Below, in pieces: positions 25,101 through 32,335 of a DNA stretch of 64,000 bases (positions within the stretch are counted from its first letter, which is position 1; every line of letters starts with the position of its first letter). The notes beneath the pieces were generated by a model. That model was not told where the DNA came from. It searched no databases and saw nothing but the letters and a program-made list of their open reading frames with translations. Source of the DNA: Schaalia georgiae DSM 6843 (GTDB lineage Bacteria; Actinomycetota; Actinomycetes; Actinomycetales; Actinomycetaceae). The stretch lies in contig NZ_AUBM01000009.1 of assembly GCF_000429245.1 (NCBI RefSeq), positions 154,981 to 218,980 of the forward strand, read 5' to 3'. A program made the position numbers and the translations under genes.

Positions 25101-27027
25101 CGTTGAGGTAGCGCCACAGGTTCACGTAGGTGATGAAGTCCGAATGGGGGTCCGCCAGGCGCGCGTGGGCGGCGTCGGCCGCCGCCTGGTGCTCGGTGGG
25201 GCGCTCGCGCACGTCCTGGATGGACAGGGCCGCCACGATGACGAGCACCTCCGAGGCGCACCCGTTCGCGTCCGCCTCCAGCAGCATCCTGCCCAGGCGC
25301 GGGTCGATCGGCAGCCGCGCCAGATCGCGGCCGATGCGGGTGAGACGGTGCCCGGCCCTCCCGGAGCCCGCGTTGGAGGGGCCGTCCGGGGCCAGGGCGC
25401 CGATCTCGACCAGCAGGTTCACGCCGTCGCGCACCGCCCGCCGCTCGGGCGCGTCCACGAAGGGGAAGTCCTCGACCGGCCCCAGGCCCAGCGACGCCAT
25501 CTGCAGGATCACGCTGGCCAGGGACGTGCGCAGGATCTCCGGCTCCGTGAAACGGGGGCGCGCCTCGTAGTCCCGCTGGGAGTACAGGCGGATCGCGATC
25601 CCGTCAGCCACGCGCCCGCACCGGCCCGCCCTCTGGTTCGCGCTCGCCTGGCTGACCGGCTCGATCGGCAGACGCTGCACCTTCGTCCGGTTCGAGTAGC
25701 GGGAGATGCGCGCCAGGCCCGGGTCCACCACGTAGCGGATGCCCGGGACGGTCAACGAGGTCTCCGCGACGTTCGTCGCCAGGACCACCCGGCGCAGGCG
25801 GTGCGGCTCGAACACCCGGTGCTGCTCGGCGGCGGTCAGGCGCGCGTAGAGGGGCAGGATCTCGATGGAACCCGGCAGCGCGCCCCTGTCCTCGCCCGCG
25901 CGCACCCCGCGCGCGCCCAAGTGGTCCAAGAGCGCCGACTCGGTGTCCCGGATGTCGCGTTCGCCCGGCAGGAAAACCAGGATGTCGCCGTCGCCCTCCG
26001 CGCTCAACTCGTCCACCGCGTGGCAGATCGCCGTCTCCACGTCGATGTCCTCGCCCAGGCCGTAGCCCAGTGTCGGCAGGTCGTCGTCTGGGTCCTCCAG
26101 GACCAGTTGCTCGAAAGCCCCCGCCCCGTCGGCGCCGTCCGGCGCGGCCCCGCTTCCCCCGCTTCCCGGGCCGGTGCCGGCTCCCGCCCCGTCGGCCCCG
26201 TCCAGCGCGGAGGAGTGCGACGGAGCCAGGTCCGCGGCCAGGGGGCGGTAGCGGATCTCCACGGGGAAAGTGCGCCCCGACACCTCGATGACGGGTGCGG
26301 GCTCGATGGGGCGCCCCCTGCCCACGGGGCCGTCCCACCGGCCGAAGTGCTCGGCGAAACGCGCCGAATCGATCGTCGCCGACGTGATAATGACCTTCAG
26401 GTCCGGGCGGGCGGGCAGAAGGCGCGCCAGGTACCCCAGGATGAAGTCGATGTTGAGACTGCGCTCGTGGGCCTCGTCGATGATGAGCGTGTCGTAGCGC
26501 TCCAGCATCGGATCCGACTGGATCTCCGCCAGTAGGATGCCGTCGGTCATCAGCTTGACCAGTGTGGTGGGGCCCACCTCGTCGGTGAAACGCACCTGGT
26601 AGCCGACCACCTGTCCCGGAGCACGGCCCACGGTCTGCCCCAGTTCGGCGGCGATGCGGTCGGCCACGGAACGGGCCGCGAGGCGCCTGGGCTGGGTGTG
26701 CCCGATCATCCCCGTCACGCCGCGCCCCAACTGCAAGCAGATCTTCGGCAGCTGCGTCGTCTTTCCCGAGCCCGTCTCGCCCGACACGATCACCACCTGG
26801 TGGTCCCGGATCGCCTCGGCGATCTCGTCACGGCGCGCGGACACCGGCAGATCCGGGAAAACCACCACCGGGATCGCGGCGGCGCGCTGGGCCAGTTGCT
26901 GGGGGGTGAAGGGCCTGTGGACGTGGGCGCGCTCGCGGCGGGCGCCGGACCGGCCCCTCCGGCGCCCCTTCGCCCCCCGGGCGGGTTCTGGGCGGGCGGG
27001 GGTCCTGTTGTCGTGTTCACCGGGCAT
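22102..27027 (-). CDS. hrpA: ATP-dependent RNA helicase HrpA
   Basis: DEAH-box helicase of about 1641 aa, larger than the roughly 1300 aa of E. coli HrpA. Walker A SGETGSGKTTQ lies near residue 75 and IIDEAHERSLN (DEAH) and ITSATID follow. The helicase C domain has TNVAETSLTVPGI and QRAGRCGR. The ratchet/HA2 and OB-fold parts come next and then the long DUF3418 C-terminal region. The extra length comes from low-complexity insertions: one of Gly/Ser/Ala after the first RecA domain, and about 100 residues rich in Arg/Gly/Pro/Thr near residues 1100-1200 plus another near 1330-1400. ATG at 27027 (MPGEHDNRTP) is the likely start; the open frame upstream runs through a GC-rich tandem repeat and is rejected. 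Coupled to the SprT gene by GTGA. Confidence 0.93.
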   Translation of the reverse strand: MPGEHDNRTPARPEPARGAKGRRRGRSGARRERAHVHRPFTPQQLAQRAAAIPVVVFPDLPVSARRDEIAEAIRDHQVVIVSGETGSGKTTQLPKICLQLGRGVTGMIGHTQPRRLAARSVADRIAAELGQTVGRAPGQVVGYQVRFTDEVGPTTLVKLMTDGILLAEIQSDPMLERYDTLIIDEAHERSLNIDFILGYLARLLPARPDLKVIITSATIDSARFAEHFGRWDGPVGRGRPIEPAPVIEVSGRTFPVEIRYRPLAADLAPSHSSALDGADGAGAGTGPGSGGSGAAPDGADGAGAFEQLVLEDPDDDLPTLGYGLGEDIDVETAICHAVDELSAEGDGDILVFLPGERDIRDTESALLDHLGARGVRAGEDRGALPGSIEILPLYARLTAAEQHRVFEPHRLRRVVLATNVAETSLTVPGIRYVVDPGLARISRYSNRTKVQRLPIEPVSQASANQRAGRCGRVADGIAIRLYSQRDYEARPRFTEPEILRTSLASVILQMASLGLGPVEDFPFVDAPERRAVRDGVNLLVEIGALAPDGPSNAGSGRAGHRLTRIGRDLARLPIDPRLGRMLLEADANGCASEVLVIVAALSIQDVRERPTEHQAAADAAHARLADPHSDFITYVNLWRYLNVQARDLSGSAFRRLCRAEFLHYLRFREWRDVVNQLRQMARPLGISAGPVGEPPHRDVVEAAASGGAADAAARAVVAFTQGTATVDADQIHRSLLVGLLSNLGSWDESKRDYEGARGTHFTIWPGSGVGGRPAWVMAAELVETSRLFARTVARIRPEWVGPAAGALVKRVHSEPYWSSSKGAAMVKEKVLLYGLTLSADRPVLLGGLGDTVIDEAGASSSGLLGAAPGAGALGAGPLTARALAREMFIRHALVEGEWRERHAFQRANEELVEQAREVERRSRTHGLVADEEARFAFFDDLVPEDVVSAAHFNRWWKGARRSRPDLLTYPRALLLPRGAGEGDGFPDHWVGGGVRLPVSYEFSPGSPRDGVSVRVPVEALARVSDEGADWLVPGMVEELITGTIRALPKAKRRLLAPAPEAASRIAQWLADNPSGAAPARDRTAPTRADDREDPASLSAAMDRLARWGASTGTARTDRPRSGAKGRESARGAARADRPRGPATADPQEAATTPAQGAPGGTPPAGNQAPTTGAAPRRPPFATAFASAVRELRGVDLSEADLAHAAEHLPDHLRMTFVVVDSRGRELGAGKDLAHLQHSLAGAADQAVRRAVRGAIAQAMEDAQAGRNRRGKAAEGTGRAAGSRKKSGSARGRGTGADGRTAGTTGARADGRRDASAGASPSRAGGGADAAALSALNEDSITAMPALPRAVVSRADGLSLRAFPALVPQGSADDPRAGVRVMANAAEAAREHRLGLARLLLQRVRLATARVTTRWTGREALMLAASPYRGTDALVADAQLASALSLVDQLCAPDSVRGPEDFECLVAAARGRHEDRVHEILGHVVRAMEAHSEAEGAVAAHPQASLREVVDDVRENTRRLVHAGFLADTPFEALPHLARYLRAGAVRIDRASQSAPALERDLADMDRLEDAAKRLDRARQAAGRRPYDAETARLLSQAQWMAQELRVSLFAQRLGTPNKVSFKRLLGVIADAEAAVRPGGRS

Positions 27028-27066
27028 GATGCGCCCAGTGTAACGAGTACCGGCGGTGGCGCCCGC

Positions 27067-27180
27067 GCCCGCCGCTGTTGGGGTGGCGCCTGTGCCCGCC
27101 GCTGTCGGGGCTGCGCCCGCCGTCGTCGGGGTGGTGCCGTGTCCGCCGTCGTCGGGGTGGTGCCCGCCGTCGTCGGGGTG
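27067..27180. repeat. GC-rich tandem repeat upstream of hrpA and pfkB
   Basis: Five imperfect units of 20-30 bp built on CCCGCCGTCGTCGGGGTGG sit between the divergent hrpA and PfkB starts. They occupy the place where both promoters should be. The units are most alike toward the pfkB side. Confidence 0.7.
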
Positions 27181-27198
27181 CCGATGGATAATGAGTCC

Positions 27199-28329
27199 AT
27201 GAACGGACTCTTCGCAGGGCTGACCACGTTGGATGTCATTCATGCGCTGGACCACGTGCCGGACCCGACGGTGAAAGTGACCTCGACCGACCACGTCATG
27301 GCAGCCGGAGGGCCCGCGACCAACGCCGCCATCGCCTTCGCGGCCCTCGAGCGCGCGGCGGGGAGCCTGCGCGCCAGTACCGCGGCGGCCGATGCGGGTA
27401 ATGCCAATGGCGGCGACGGGGCGGGTACGCCAGGATCAGACTCCCTAGAAGCGGGCGCGGGCGGATCCGGCCAGTCCCGGGCCGTCCTGCTCAGCGCCCT
27501 CGGGGTGGGCGCCGCGGCCGAGTTCCTGCGCGCCGACCTGGCGGAGGCGGGCGTGCGCCTCGTCGACGCGACCGCCGCCTCAAACAGCAGTGGGCCCGCG
27601 GTCTCGGGCATCATCGAGCACCCCGGGGGCCGGATGGTGGCCTCCACGAACGCCAGGGTCGAGGTGGATCCGGCCCTCGCCCGCCGGGCGCTGGAGTCCG
27701 CGCAGCCCCTGGACGTCGTCCTGGTCGACGGGCACAACCCCGGGCTCGCCCAGTCGGCGCTCACTGCGGCGACGCCTCCCGCCGCCGGCTCCGACGACCC
27801 CTTCGCGGAGCTCGAGGCGAAGCCCGCGCATCTGCGCGTCCTCGACGGCGGCTCCTGGAAGGACTGGTTCACCCCGCTGCTCGGCCTCGTCGACGTGGCA
27901 GTCGTGTCCGCCGATTTCGTCCCGCCCCTGCTGCGCGCGCCCGACGGCGCTCAAGTCGCCGGGTTCTTGCGCGGATTCGGCATCACCCGGACGGTGCGAA
28001 CCCAAGGGCCCGGACCCATTCAGTTCTGGTGGGACGAGCGGTCGGGGGAAGTGGAGGTGGAACCCGTGGACGGTGCGTCCACCCTGGGTGCGGGCGACGC
28101 CTTCCACGGGGCGTTCGCATGGGGGTGCGCTCGTTACAGGAGGGTCGGTGCCCCGATCAGCGACCCGAGGGGGCTCATCCGTTTCGCTTCGGCAGTGGCG
28201 CGCGTCTCCGTGGCCTCTTTCGGGACGAGGGGGTGGCTGTCGAGTCCGGAGCTGGAGCGCTGCGTGGGGCGCTTCGAGGCAGATCTCGCCGCAGAACCCG
28301 GTGGGCCTGGGGGTGTTCCGGGTCATTGA
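27199..28329 (+). CDS. PfkB-family carbohydrate kinase
   Basis: Ribokinase-fold sugar kinase of 376 aa. N-terminal GLTTLDVIHALDHVP and GGPATNAAIAFAAL are the family's sugar-binding segment. The C-terminal anion-hole motif TLGAGDAFHGAFAWG holds the catalytic Asp. A 45-residue Gly/Ala/Ser-rich insert follows the first helix. Two starts are possible, ATG 27184 and ATG 27199; homologues begin close to GLTTLD, which favours 27199. The substrate is not evident; no sugar transporter is adjacent. The stop codon lies inside a 25-bp element that is repeated 61 bp downstream. Confidence 0.87.
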   Translation: MNGLFAGLTTLDVIHALDHVPDPTVKVTSTDHVMAAGGPATNAAIAFAALERAAGSLRASTAAADAGNANGGDGAGTPGSDSLEAGAGGSGQSRAVLLSALGVGAAAEFLRADLAEAGVRLVDATAASNSSGPAVSGIIEHPGGRMVASTNARVEVDPALARRALESAQPLDVVLVDGHNPGLAQSALTAATPPAAGSDDPFAELEAKPAHLRVLDGGSWKDWFTPLLGLVDVAVVSADFVPPLLRAPDGAQVAGFLRGFGITRTVRTQGPGPIQFWWDERSGEVEVEPVDGASTLGAGDAFHGAFAWGCARYRRVGAPISDPRGLIRFASAVARVSVASFGTRGWLSSPELERCVGRFEADLAAEPGGPGGVPGH

Positions 28330-28400
28330 TAGGGCGGGTGCCTTCGTCGCTCTCTACCAGAGTTTCGAGACGGGGGTTCCGGGTCATTGATAGGGCGGGT
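28315..28400 (+). repeat. 25-bp direct repeat at the 3' end of the PfkB gene
   Basis: The 25 bp starting GTTCCGGGTCATTGATAGGG occur at 28315-28339 and again, identical, at 28376-28400. The first copy includes the kinase's last codons and its stop. The second lies in non-coding sequence, as if the gene end had been duplicated. Confidence 0.85.
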
Positions 28401-28585
28401 TGGAGTGTGTTGGGGCGGGTCTGTGGATCTGGCTGGTACGCCGCTCCCGCTGAGTCCGGGGGGAAGGGAGGATATGGGTGTTGCGCGTGATGGTCATATC
28501 CACCGTTCCCGTTACCTGCTCGGTAGGGCTGGTTTCCGTGTGCGGTGGTGGTGCGCTGCTCGTGGTCCAGTGGTCTGGTGGTCTG

Positions 28586-28770
28586 GTGGTCCGAAATGCG
28601 TCTGGGTTTCGCTGTGTTCGGCGGGTTCCGCGCGTGGGTGGTCCGAAATGCGTCTGGGTTTGATGGTTTTGGCCGGATTCGGGTGGATTCGGTGGGACTC
28701 AGACGCTTTTTGGACCACATGCCCGCCAAGCCCCCGTTCTCGCCCGAAACTCGGACGCTTTTTGGACCAC
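28586..28770. repeat. two-plus-two inverted repeats with 52-bp spacing
   Basis: GTGGTCCGAAATGCGTCTGG occurs at 28586 and 28638 on the plus strand, 52 bp apart. The related GACGCTTTTTGGACCAC occurs inverted, ending at 28718 and 28770, again 52 bp apart. The mirror-symmetric layout with equal spacing suggests a structured target or a large hairpin. Confidence 0.8.
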
Positions 28771-28875
28771 TCCCGCCCGTCGCCACCCGGATTCGCAGTG
28801 GAGCCCGAAGGAGTCGGGGCGCCGAATGTGCAGCGGGCGGGCGTGCGCCCGCATTGGGGTAGGTTACGGTGTATT

Positions 28876-28898
28876 GGGGCAGGTTATTAACCTGCCCC
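28876..28898. repeat. palindrome P1 in R1, GGGGCAGGTTA-T-TAACCTGCCCC
   Basis: Perfect 11-bp arms around a single central T. The half-site CTGCCCCAGT recurs at about 20-bp steps just downstream (28910-28940). Confidence 0.9.
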
Positions 28899-29312
28899 AG
28901 TGGGGGTTGTCCTGCCCCAGTAGGTGGTTTCGTGCCCCAGTGCTGTTCGTTGGGTTCGGGAGGGTTCCGTGGTGGGGGTGGCGGCTGGTCGGCTCGCTAA
29001 TTTGGGTATGGTTTTGGCTTGGTTGCTGGGAATGGGGCCGCTTGTGGAGGCTGTGGGCATGCTGTTGGTGGATTCGGTCAGCTTTCTGCCCTGCCCGGTG
29101 CTCCCAGGGAGGGGACTGAGGCGGCGCTGGTCTGCGCCTCGGGCGCCGGAGGGCGCAGTGCTTGTCCGTCAGGATCGGTGTTCCGCAGTGGGAACACCTT
29201 GTCGGCGAGTGTTTGAGTCCGGGTGTTGCGCACCGTGGGCTGTTTTCACAGCGGTACCGACACGGCGGGTCCCGTTTTCACAGCGATGCCTCCGCTTTCA
29301 CGGGGATACCAC

Positions 29313-29342
29313 GCTTTGCAAGCGTTATAACACTTGCAAAGC
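29313..29342. repeat. palindrome P2 in R1, CTTTGCAAG-N-GTTATAAC-N-CTTGCAAAG
   Basis: 30-bp palindrome broken at one base pair (C opposite A). The same element is present in R2 and R3. Its AT-rich core stands out in a 70% GC genome and looks like an operator or a promoter-proximal site. Confidence 0.88.
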
Positions 29343-29350
29343 GTCGGTTT

Positions 29351-29597
29351 CCCTTTGAGAACTCCACTTCGCTTGCAAAACAAACCCCCACACCCGACCA
29401 AGGGGTGAGACTTCCCTTTGAAAACGAGACATCACTTGCAAAACAGCCCGAGCGTCCGGCCGGGGGGTGAGACACCCCTTTGAAAACGCGGCACCGCTTG
29501 CAAAACAGCCCCACTCCCGCCCAAGGGGCGGGACTTCCCTTTGGAAACGCCACATCACTTGCAAAATGATCCGCGCGCCGCCCACAGGTGGCTGACG
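29351..29597. repeat. four-unit tandem array, period 61-63 bp
   Basis: Units start with CCCTTTGAAAACG at 29351, 29414, 29476 and 29537. Each has CTTGCAAAAC about 20 bp later and a Pro-codon-like GC-rich rest ending GGGACTT. Read on the minus strand each unit holds GTTTTGCAAG then GTTTTCAAAG, two similar half-sites about two helical turns apart. Confidence 0.85.
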
Positions 29598-29670
29598 CGG
29601 CAATGGGCTCCCGCCTCGTCCTACAATGGGGCTGTCCTGCGTGGGCCTTTGAGTCGCCGGTCCAGCATTC

Positions 29671-29788
29671 GGGGCATCCGCCTGCGTGCCGGTTCCCCTG
29701 CTGGGGCATCCGCCTGCGTGCCGGTCTCCCTACTGGGGCATCCGTCTGCGTGCCGGTTCCCCTACCGGGGCATCCACCTGTGCGCCCA
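29671..29788 (-). repeat. 32-bp tandem repeat made from the 3' end of the hydrolase gene
   Basis: GGGGCATCCGCCTGCGTGCC-type units start at 29671, 29703, 29735 and 29767. The fourth unit is the last 27 bp of the alpha/beta-hydrolase gene with its stop; the other three lie just beyond the stop as extra copies. Confidence 0.85.
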
Positions 29789-30541
29789 CTCCAGGCACGC
29801 CGAGCGCAGCGTCGTCTTCGGGGGAAGCACTCCAGGCGCGGGGTCGGCTCCCTCGATGTGCCCGTCGTCGGAGGTGATCTCGACGCGCGACCCGTCCGGC
29901 AGCAGGGGGAATGCGGCGCGCGTGAGGTCCAGCAACCCGGTCTCCTCGTCCACTGCGTCGTGCGTGATGAGGGTCGGGACCTCCAGGCCGGTGAGGAGTT
30001 TCTTCGCATCCGCCATTGACAGGTCCGCCAGAGTCTGCTTCGAGATGGTGAAGTGGCGTCGCACGGAGGGAGAGTCGTCGGGAATGGTCGTCGTCCCGTA
30101 GCGCTCGAGGTCGGAGAGCTGCACCTCGGAGAAGATCGTCGTCCAGTCGTAAGACAGGGGTCCCAGCGCCGGGGAGGACAGGATGTAGGTGACCGCCGAG
30201 GGAGGGCGCGCCTCAAGGGCGACGGTCGCCCCGAACTCGTGGGCGTGCACGATCTGCCGGGGATGGCCATGGTCCGCCAGCCACCCCGAGGCCGCTCTGA
30301 GGTCCTCGATCATCGCGGATAGAGTGATGATCTCGTCGCCCGAACGCCCGTGCCCCGAGTAGTCGAAGGCGAGCGTCGCGTAGCCCGCGCCCCGGAAGGC
30401 CCTGGCGATGTCGTCGAAGAAGGCCGAGGACCTGCGGTCCGCGAGGAAAGTGTGCGAAAACAGGACTGCCGCGTCGCGGCTGTCAACGGGGTCGATCATC
30501 GTCCCCGATAGCACTACGCCGCGAGGGGTTTCGATTGTCAC
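29762..30541 (-). CDS. alpha/beta hydrolase fold protein with Glu at the nucleophile position
   Basis: A 259-residue serine-hydrolase-like protein. The fold is clear: LFSHTFLADRRSS (oxyanion strand), YATLAFDYSGHGRSGD, then the nucleophile elbow, ITHDAVDEETG (acid region) and DGHIEG (His region). The elbow should read GHSxG but reads AHEFG at residues 100-104, so Glu102 replaces the catalytic Ser. Either it is inactive, works differently, or is a binding protein. The start is GTG 30541, 10 nt after GGAGG; the upstream GTG at 30550 has only one base between. Belongs with the hydrolases often fused to OsmC, but no OsmC part is present. Its 3' end is multiplied as 32-bp repeats downstream. Confidence 0.85.
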   Translation of the reverse strand: MTIETPRGVVLSGTMIDPVDSRDAAVLFSHTFLADRRSSAFFDDIARAFRGAGYATLAFDYSGHGRSGDEIITLSAMIEDLRAASGWLADHGHPRQIVHAHEFGATVALEARPPSAVTYILSSPALGPLSYDWTTIFSEVQLSDLERYGTTTIPDDSPSVRRHFTISKQTLADLSMADAKKLLTGLEVPTLITHDAVDEETGLLDLTRAAFPLLPDGSRVEITSDDGHIEGADPAPGVLPPKTTLRSACLEWAHRWMPR

Positions 30542-30799
30542 GTCACTCACGCCTCCAACGCTATCCGTCCGGCGCTCCGAAATAAAGGGGGGTGCCCGCT
30601 CCTCGCGCGTTTGTGACGGAGAGGGCGCCGAGGCACAGGCCGGTCCCTGGGGGCGCCGAGGCGCGGGCTGGTCCCCAGGATGTCGCGCCACGGGCCGCGT
30701 GCTCAACTGGGCGCATTCGCACACCCGAAAAGATCGCCGTCCGCTCCGCGCCCCTTTACCCTTGAACCCAGCAGAACAACTCGCACGTGAGGGAAACGT

Positions 30800-31180
30800 A
30801 TGGGAATGAAGATTGGGATCGTGCTCGGATTCGGCGTCGGGTACGTCCTGGGCGCACGGGCCGGGCGCGAGCGCTACGAGCAGATACGTGCGACGGCGTC
30901 CCGGCTGCGCCGCGCACCCGTGGTCGCCCGTCCGCTGGACGCTGCCGGGCAAAGGGTCTCCGATATCGTTCGCGCGGGCGGCGAGCACGTCACTGACAAG
31001 GTCGCTGACGCCGTCAAGGAGCGCCTCTTCGGCGCGCCCGCCTCGGCGGATGGCGCGGGCGACGCCGCTGCCCCCGCGCCGCAGAGCGGTACTGCCCCCG
31101 CCTCGCACGGCGCGCAGGTCAACGGGGGGGCGGTCCCGGGAGCCGGGGCGCCCGCCTCCTCCGTCCCCCGCTCCCGCTGA
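30800..31180 (+). CDS. YtxH-like small membrane-associated protein
   Basis: A 126-residue protein. The N-terminus (IGIVLGFGVGYVLGARAGRERYEQI) is a glycine-rich hydrophobic helix followed by an Arg/Glu segment, as in YtxH-type actinobacterial proteins. Residues 30-75 are amphipathic helix and the last 45 residues are Ala/Gly/Pro-rich. GTGAGGGAAACGT precedes the ATG at 30800. The stop codon overlaps the next ATG by one base (TGATG), so it is coupled to the ferritin-like/VIT1 gene. Function unknown. The 250 bp upstream, to the hydrolase start, contain both divergent promoters but no obvious motif. Confidence 0.75.
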   Translation: MGMKIGIVLGFGVGYVLGARAGRERYEQIRATASRLRRAPVVARPLDAAGQRVSDIVRAGGEHVTDKVADAVKERLFGAPASADGAGDAAAPAPQSGTAPASHGAQVNGGAVPGAGAPASSVPRSR

Positions 31181-32322
31181 TGGCGTCGTCCCAGCCGCCG
31201 CCCGGGCCGTCCCAGGACGGGGCGGCGGTCCCCTCGCGCGCCCAGATCCGCCGCTGGCGCAAACACTTGGCCGAGGAGCGCATGGAGGCGCGCACCTACC
31301 GCGACCTCTCTGAGAGGCGCACGGGCGAGGAGCGCGCCGTCCTCCTCGCGCTGGAGGACGCTGAGCGGCGCCACGAGGAGTACTGGCTCGCGCGCCTGGG
31401 CGAGCGCGCTCTGCCCGCCCCCAAGCCGCCCCTGCGCACGCGTGCGGCAGCCGTTCTGGCCCACCTCTTCGGCACGATCTTCATCTTGGCGATGGCCCAG
31501 CGGGCCGAGCAACGTTCCTTCCGCGACGCCGACGACGTGCCCGCCCACATGCAGGCCGACGAGCACATCCACGCCGAGGTCATCCGCTCCCTGGCCGCCA
31601 GGTCCCGCGAGACCCTCGCGGGCACCTTCCGTGCTGCGGTCTTCGGCGCCAATGACGGGCTGGTGTCCAACCTCGCACTCGTGCTCGGCGTGGCGGCGAC
31701 CGGAATGGCGCCCGGACTGGTGCTGACGACCGGTGTCGCGGGCCTGCTCGCCGGCGCGCTGTCGATGGCTGCCGGGGAGTGGGTGTCCGTCATGAGCCAG
31801 CGCGAGCTCCTGGACGCTTCGATCCCCGACCCAGGTGCCAACCGGGCCGTGTCCGACTTGGACGTCGATGCCAACGAGCTCGCCCTCGTGTTCCGCGCCC
31901 GGGGCGAAAGTCCCGAAGAGGCCGACGCCCACGCCGCGCAGGTCTTCGCGAGGATCTCCGCCCCCGCCACGGGCGAGTCCGGGTCCATCGCGGTGCGCGC
32001 GGTATTCGCCGGGTCGCAGGCCGAGGCCGGGGCCGGGGAGCAGATCGGCACGCCCGCGAAGGCGGCCCTGTCATCCTTCGTGTTCTTCTCCGTCGGCGCC
32101 CTCATCCCGTTGATCCCCTACATCGCGGGGCTCAGCGGCGTCACCGCGATCGTGTGCGCCGCCGCGGTCGTCGGGTGCGCGCTGCTGGGGACCGGCGGCG
32201 TCGTCGGAGTGCTGTCGGGGCAGGCCCCGGCTCCCAGGGCGCTCCGCCAACTCGCCATCGGTTACGGGGCCGCCGCCGTCACCTACCTGCTCGGCCTCGC
32301 TTTCGGCACGACGGCGGGATGA
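31180..32322 (+). CDS. ferritin-like domain fused to VIT1/CCC1 metal transporter (MbfA type)
   Basis: A 380-residue fusion predicted to export or sequester iron or manganese. Residues 20-135 are a rubrerythrin/ferritin-like bundle with candidate di-iron ligands in LAEERMEARTY, EDAERRHEEYW (ExxH) and QADEHIHAEV. Residues 140-380 are a VIT1 membrane domain with about five helices, including AVFGANDGLVSNLALVLGV and MAAGEWVSVMSQREL. The same architecture is known for MbfA of alpha-proteobacteria, an iron exporter. Begins inside the stop of the YtxH-like gene, so the two are coupled. No metalloregulator gene is next to it. Confidence 0.9.
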   Translation: MASSQPPPGPSQDGAAVPSRAQIRRWRKHLAEERMEARTYRDLSERRTGEERAVLLALEDAERRHEEYWLARLGERALPAPKPPLRTRAAAVLAHLFGTIFILAMAQRAEQRSFRDADDVPAHMQADEHIHAEVIRSLAARSRETLAGTFRAAVFGANDGLVSNLALVLGVAATGMAPGLVLTTGVAGLLAGALSMAAGEWVSVMSQRELLDASIPDPGANRAVSDLDVDANELALVFRARGESPEEADAHAAQVFARISAPATGESGSIAVRAVFAGSQAEAGAGEQIGTPAKAALSSFVFFSVGALIPLIPYIAGLSGVTAIVCAAAVVGCALLGTGGVVGVLSGQAPAPRALRQLAIGYGAAAVTYLLGLAFGTTAG

Positions 32323-32335
32323 GGGGCGAGGGGAT

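Larger units (their letters stand above)
28850..29387 (+). repeat. dispersed repeat copy R1 (inverted to R2)
   Basis: About 538 bp that match 51151-51688 on the opposite strand with only scattered substitutions and no obvious frameshift-sized gaps. It begins at a CGCATTGGGG motif, holds one palindrome at each end (28876-28898 and 29313-29342) and ends in TTGCAAAAC. A 144-codon open frame on the plus strand is kept in both copies, but no family signature is visible. The minus strand of R1, like the plus strand of R2, can read CSHCGTPILTDKHC, the start of a zinc ribbon. R1 with its flanking arrays fills the 1.4-kb gene-free gap 28330-29761. Confidence 0.9.

Noticed and set aside
22423..26535. 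1370-codon plus-strand frame opposite hrpA
   Set aside because: Shadow caused by high GC; low-complexity His/Arg/Gly-rich translation, while hrpA has all helicase motifs on the other strand.
27028..27294. N-terminal extension of HrpA through the tandem repeat
   Set aside because: It would translate the GC-rich minisatellite and the PfkB start region; the ATG at 27027 fits the family better.
28924..29358. 144-codon frame kept in both R1 and R2 as a gene
   Set aside because: No ribosome site, no family signature, composition unlike real neighbours. The frame is kept simply because the copies are nearly identical. A different strand gives a better explanation (zinc-ribbon relic).
29351..29597. 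CRISPR-like array (repeat-spacer look, about 62-bp period)
   Set aside because: The conserved blocks differ between units, the supposed spacers are themselves similar, there are only four units and no cas genes are near. It is a tandem repeat.
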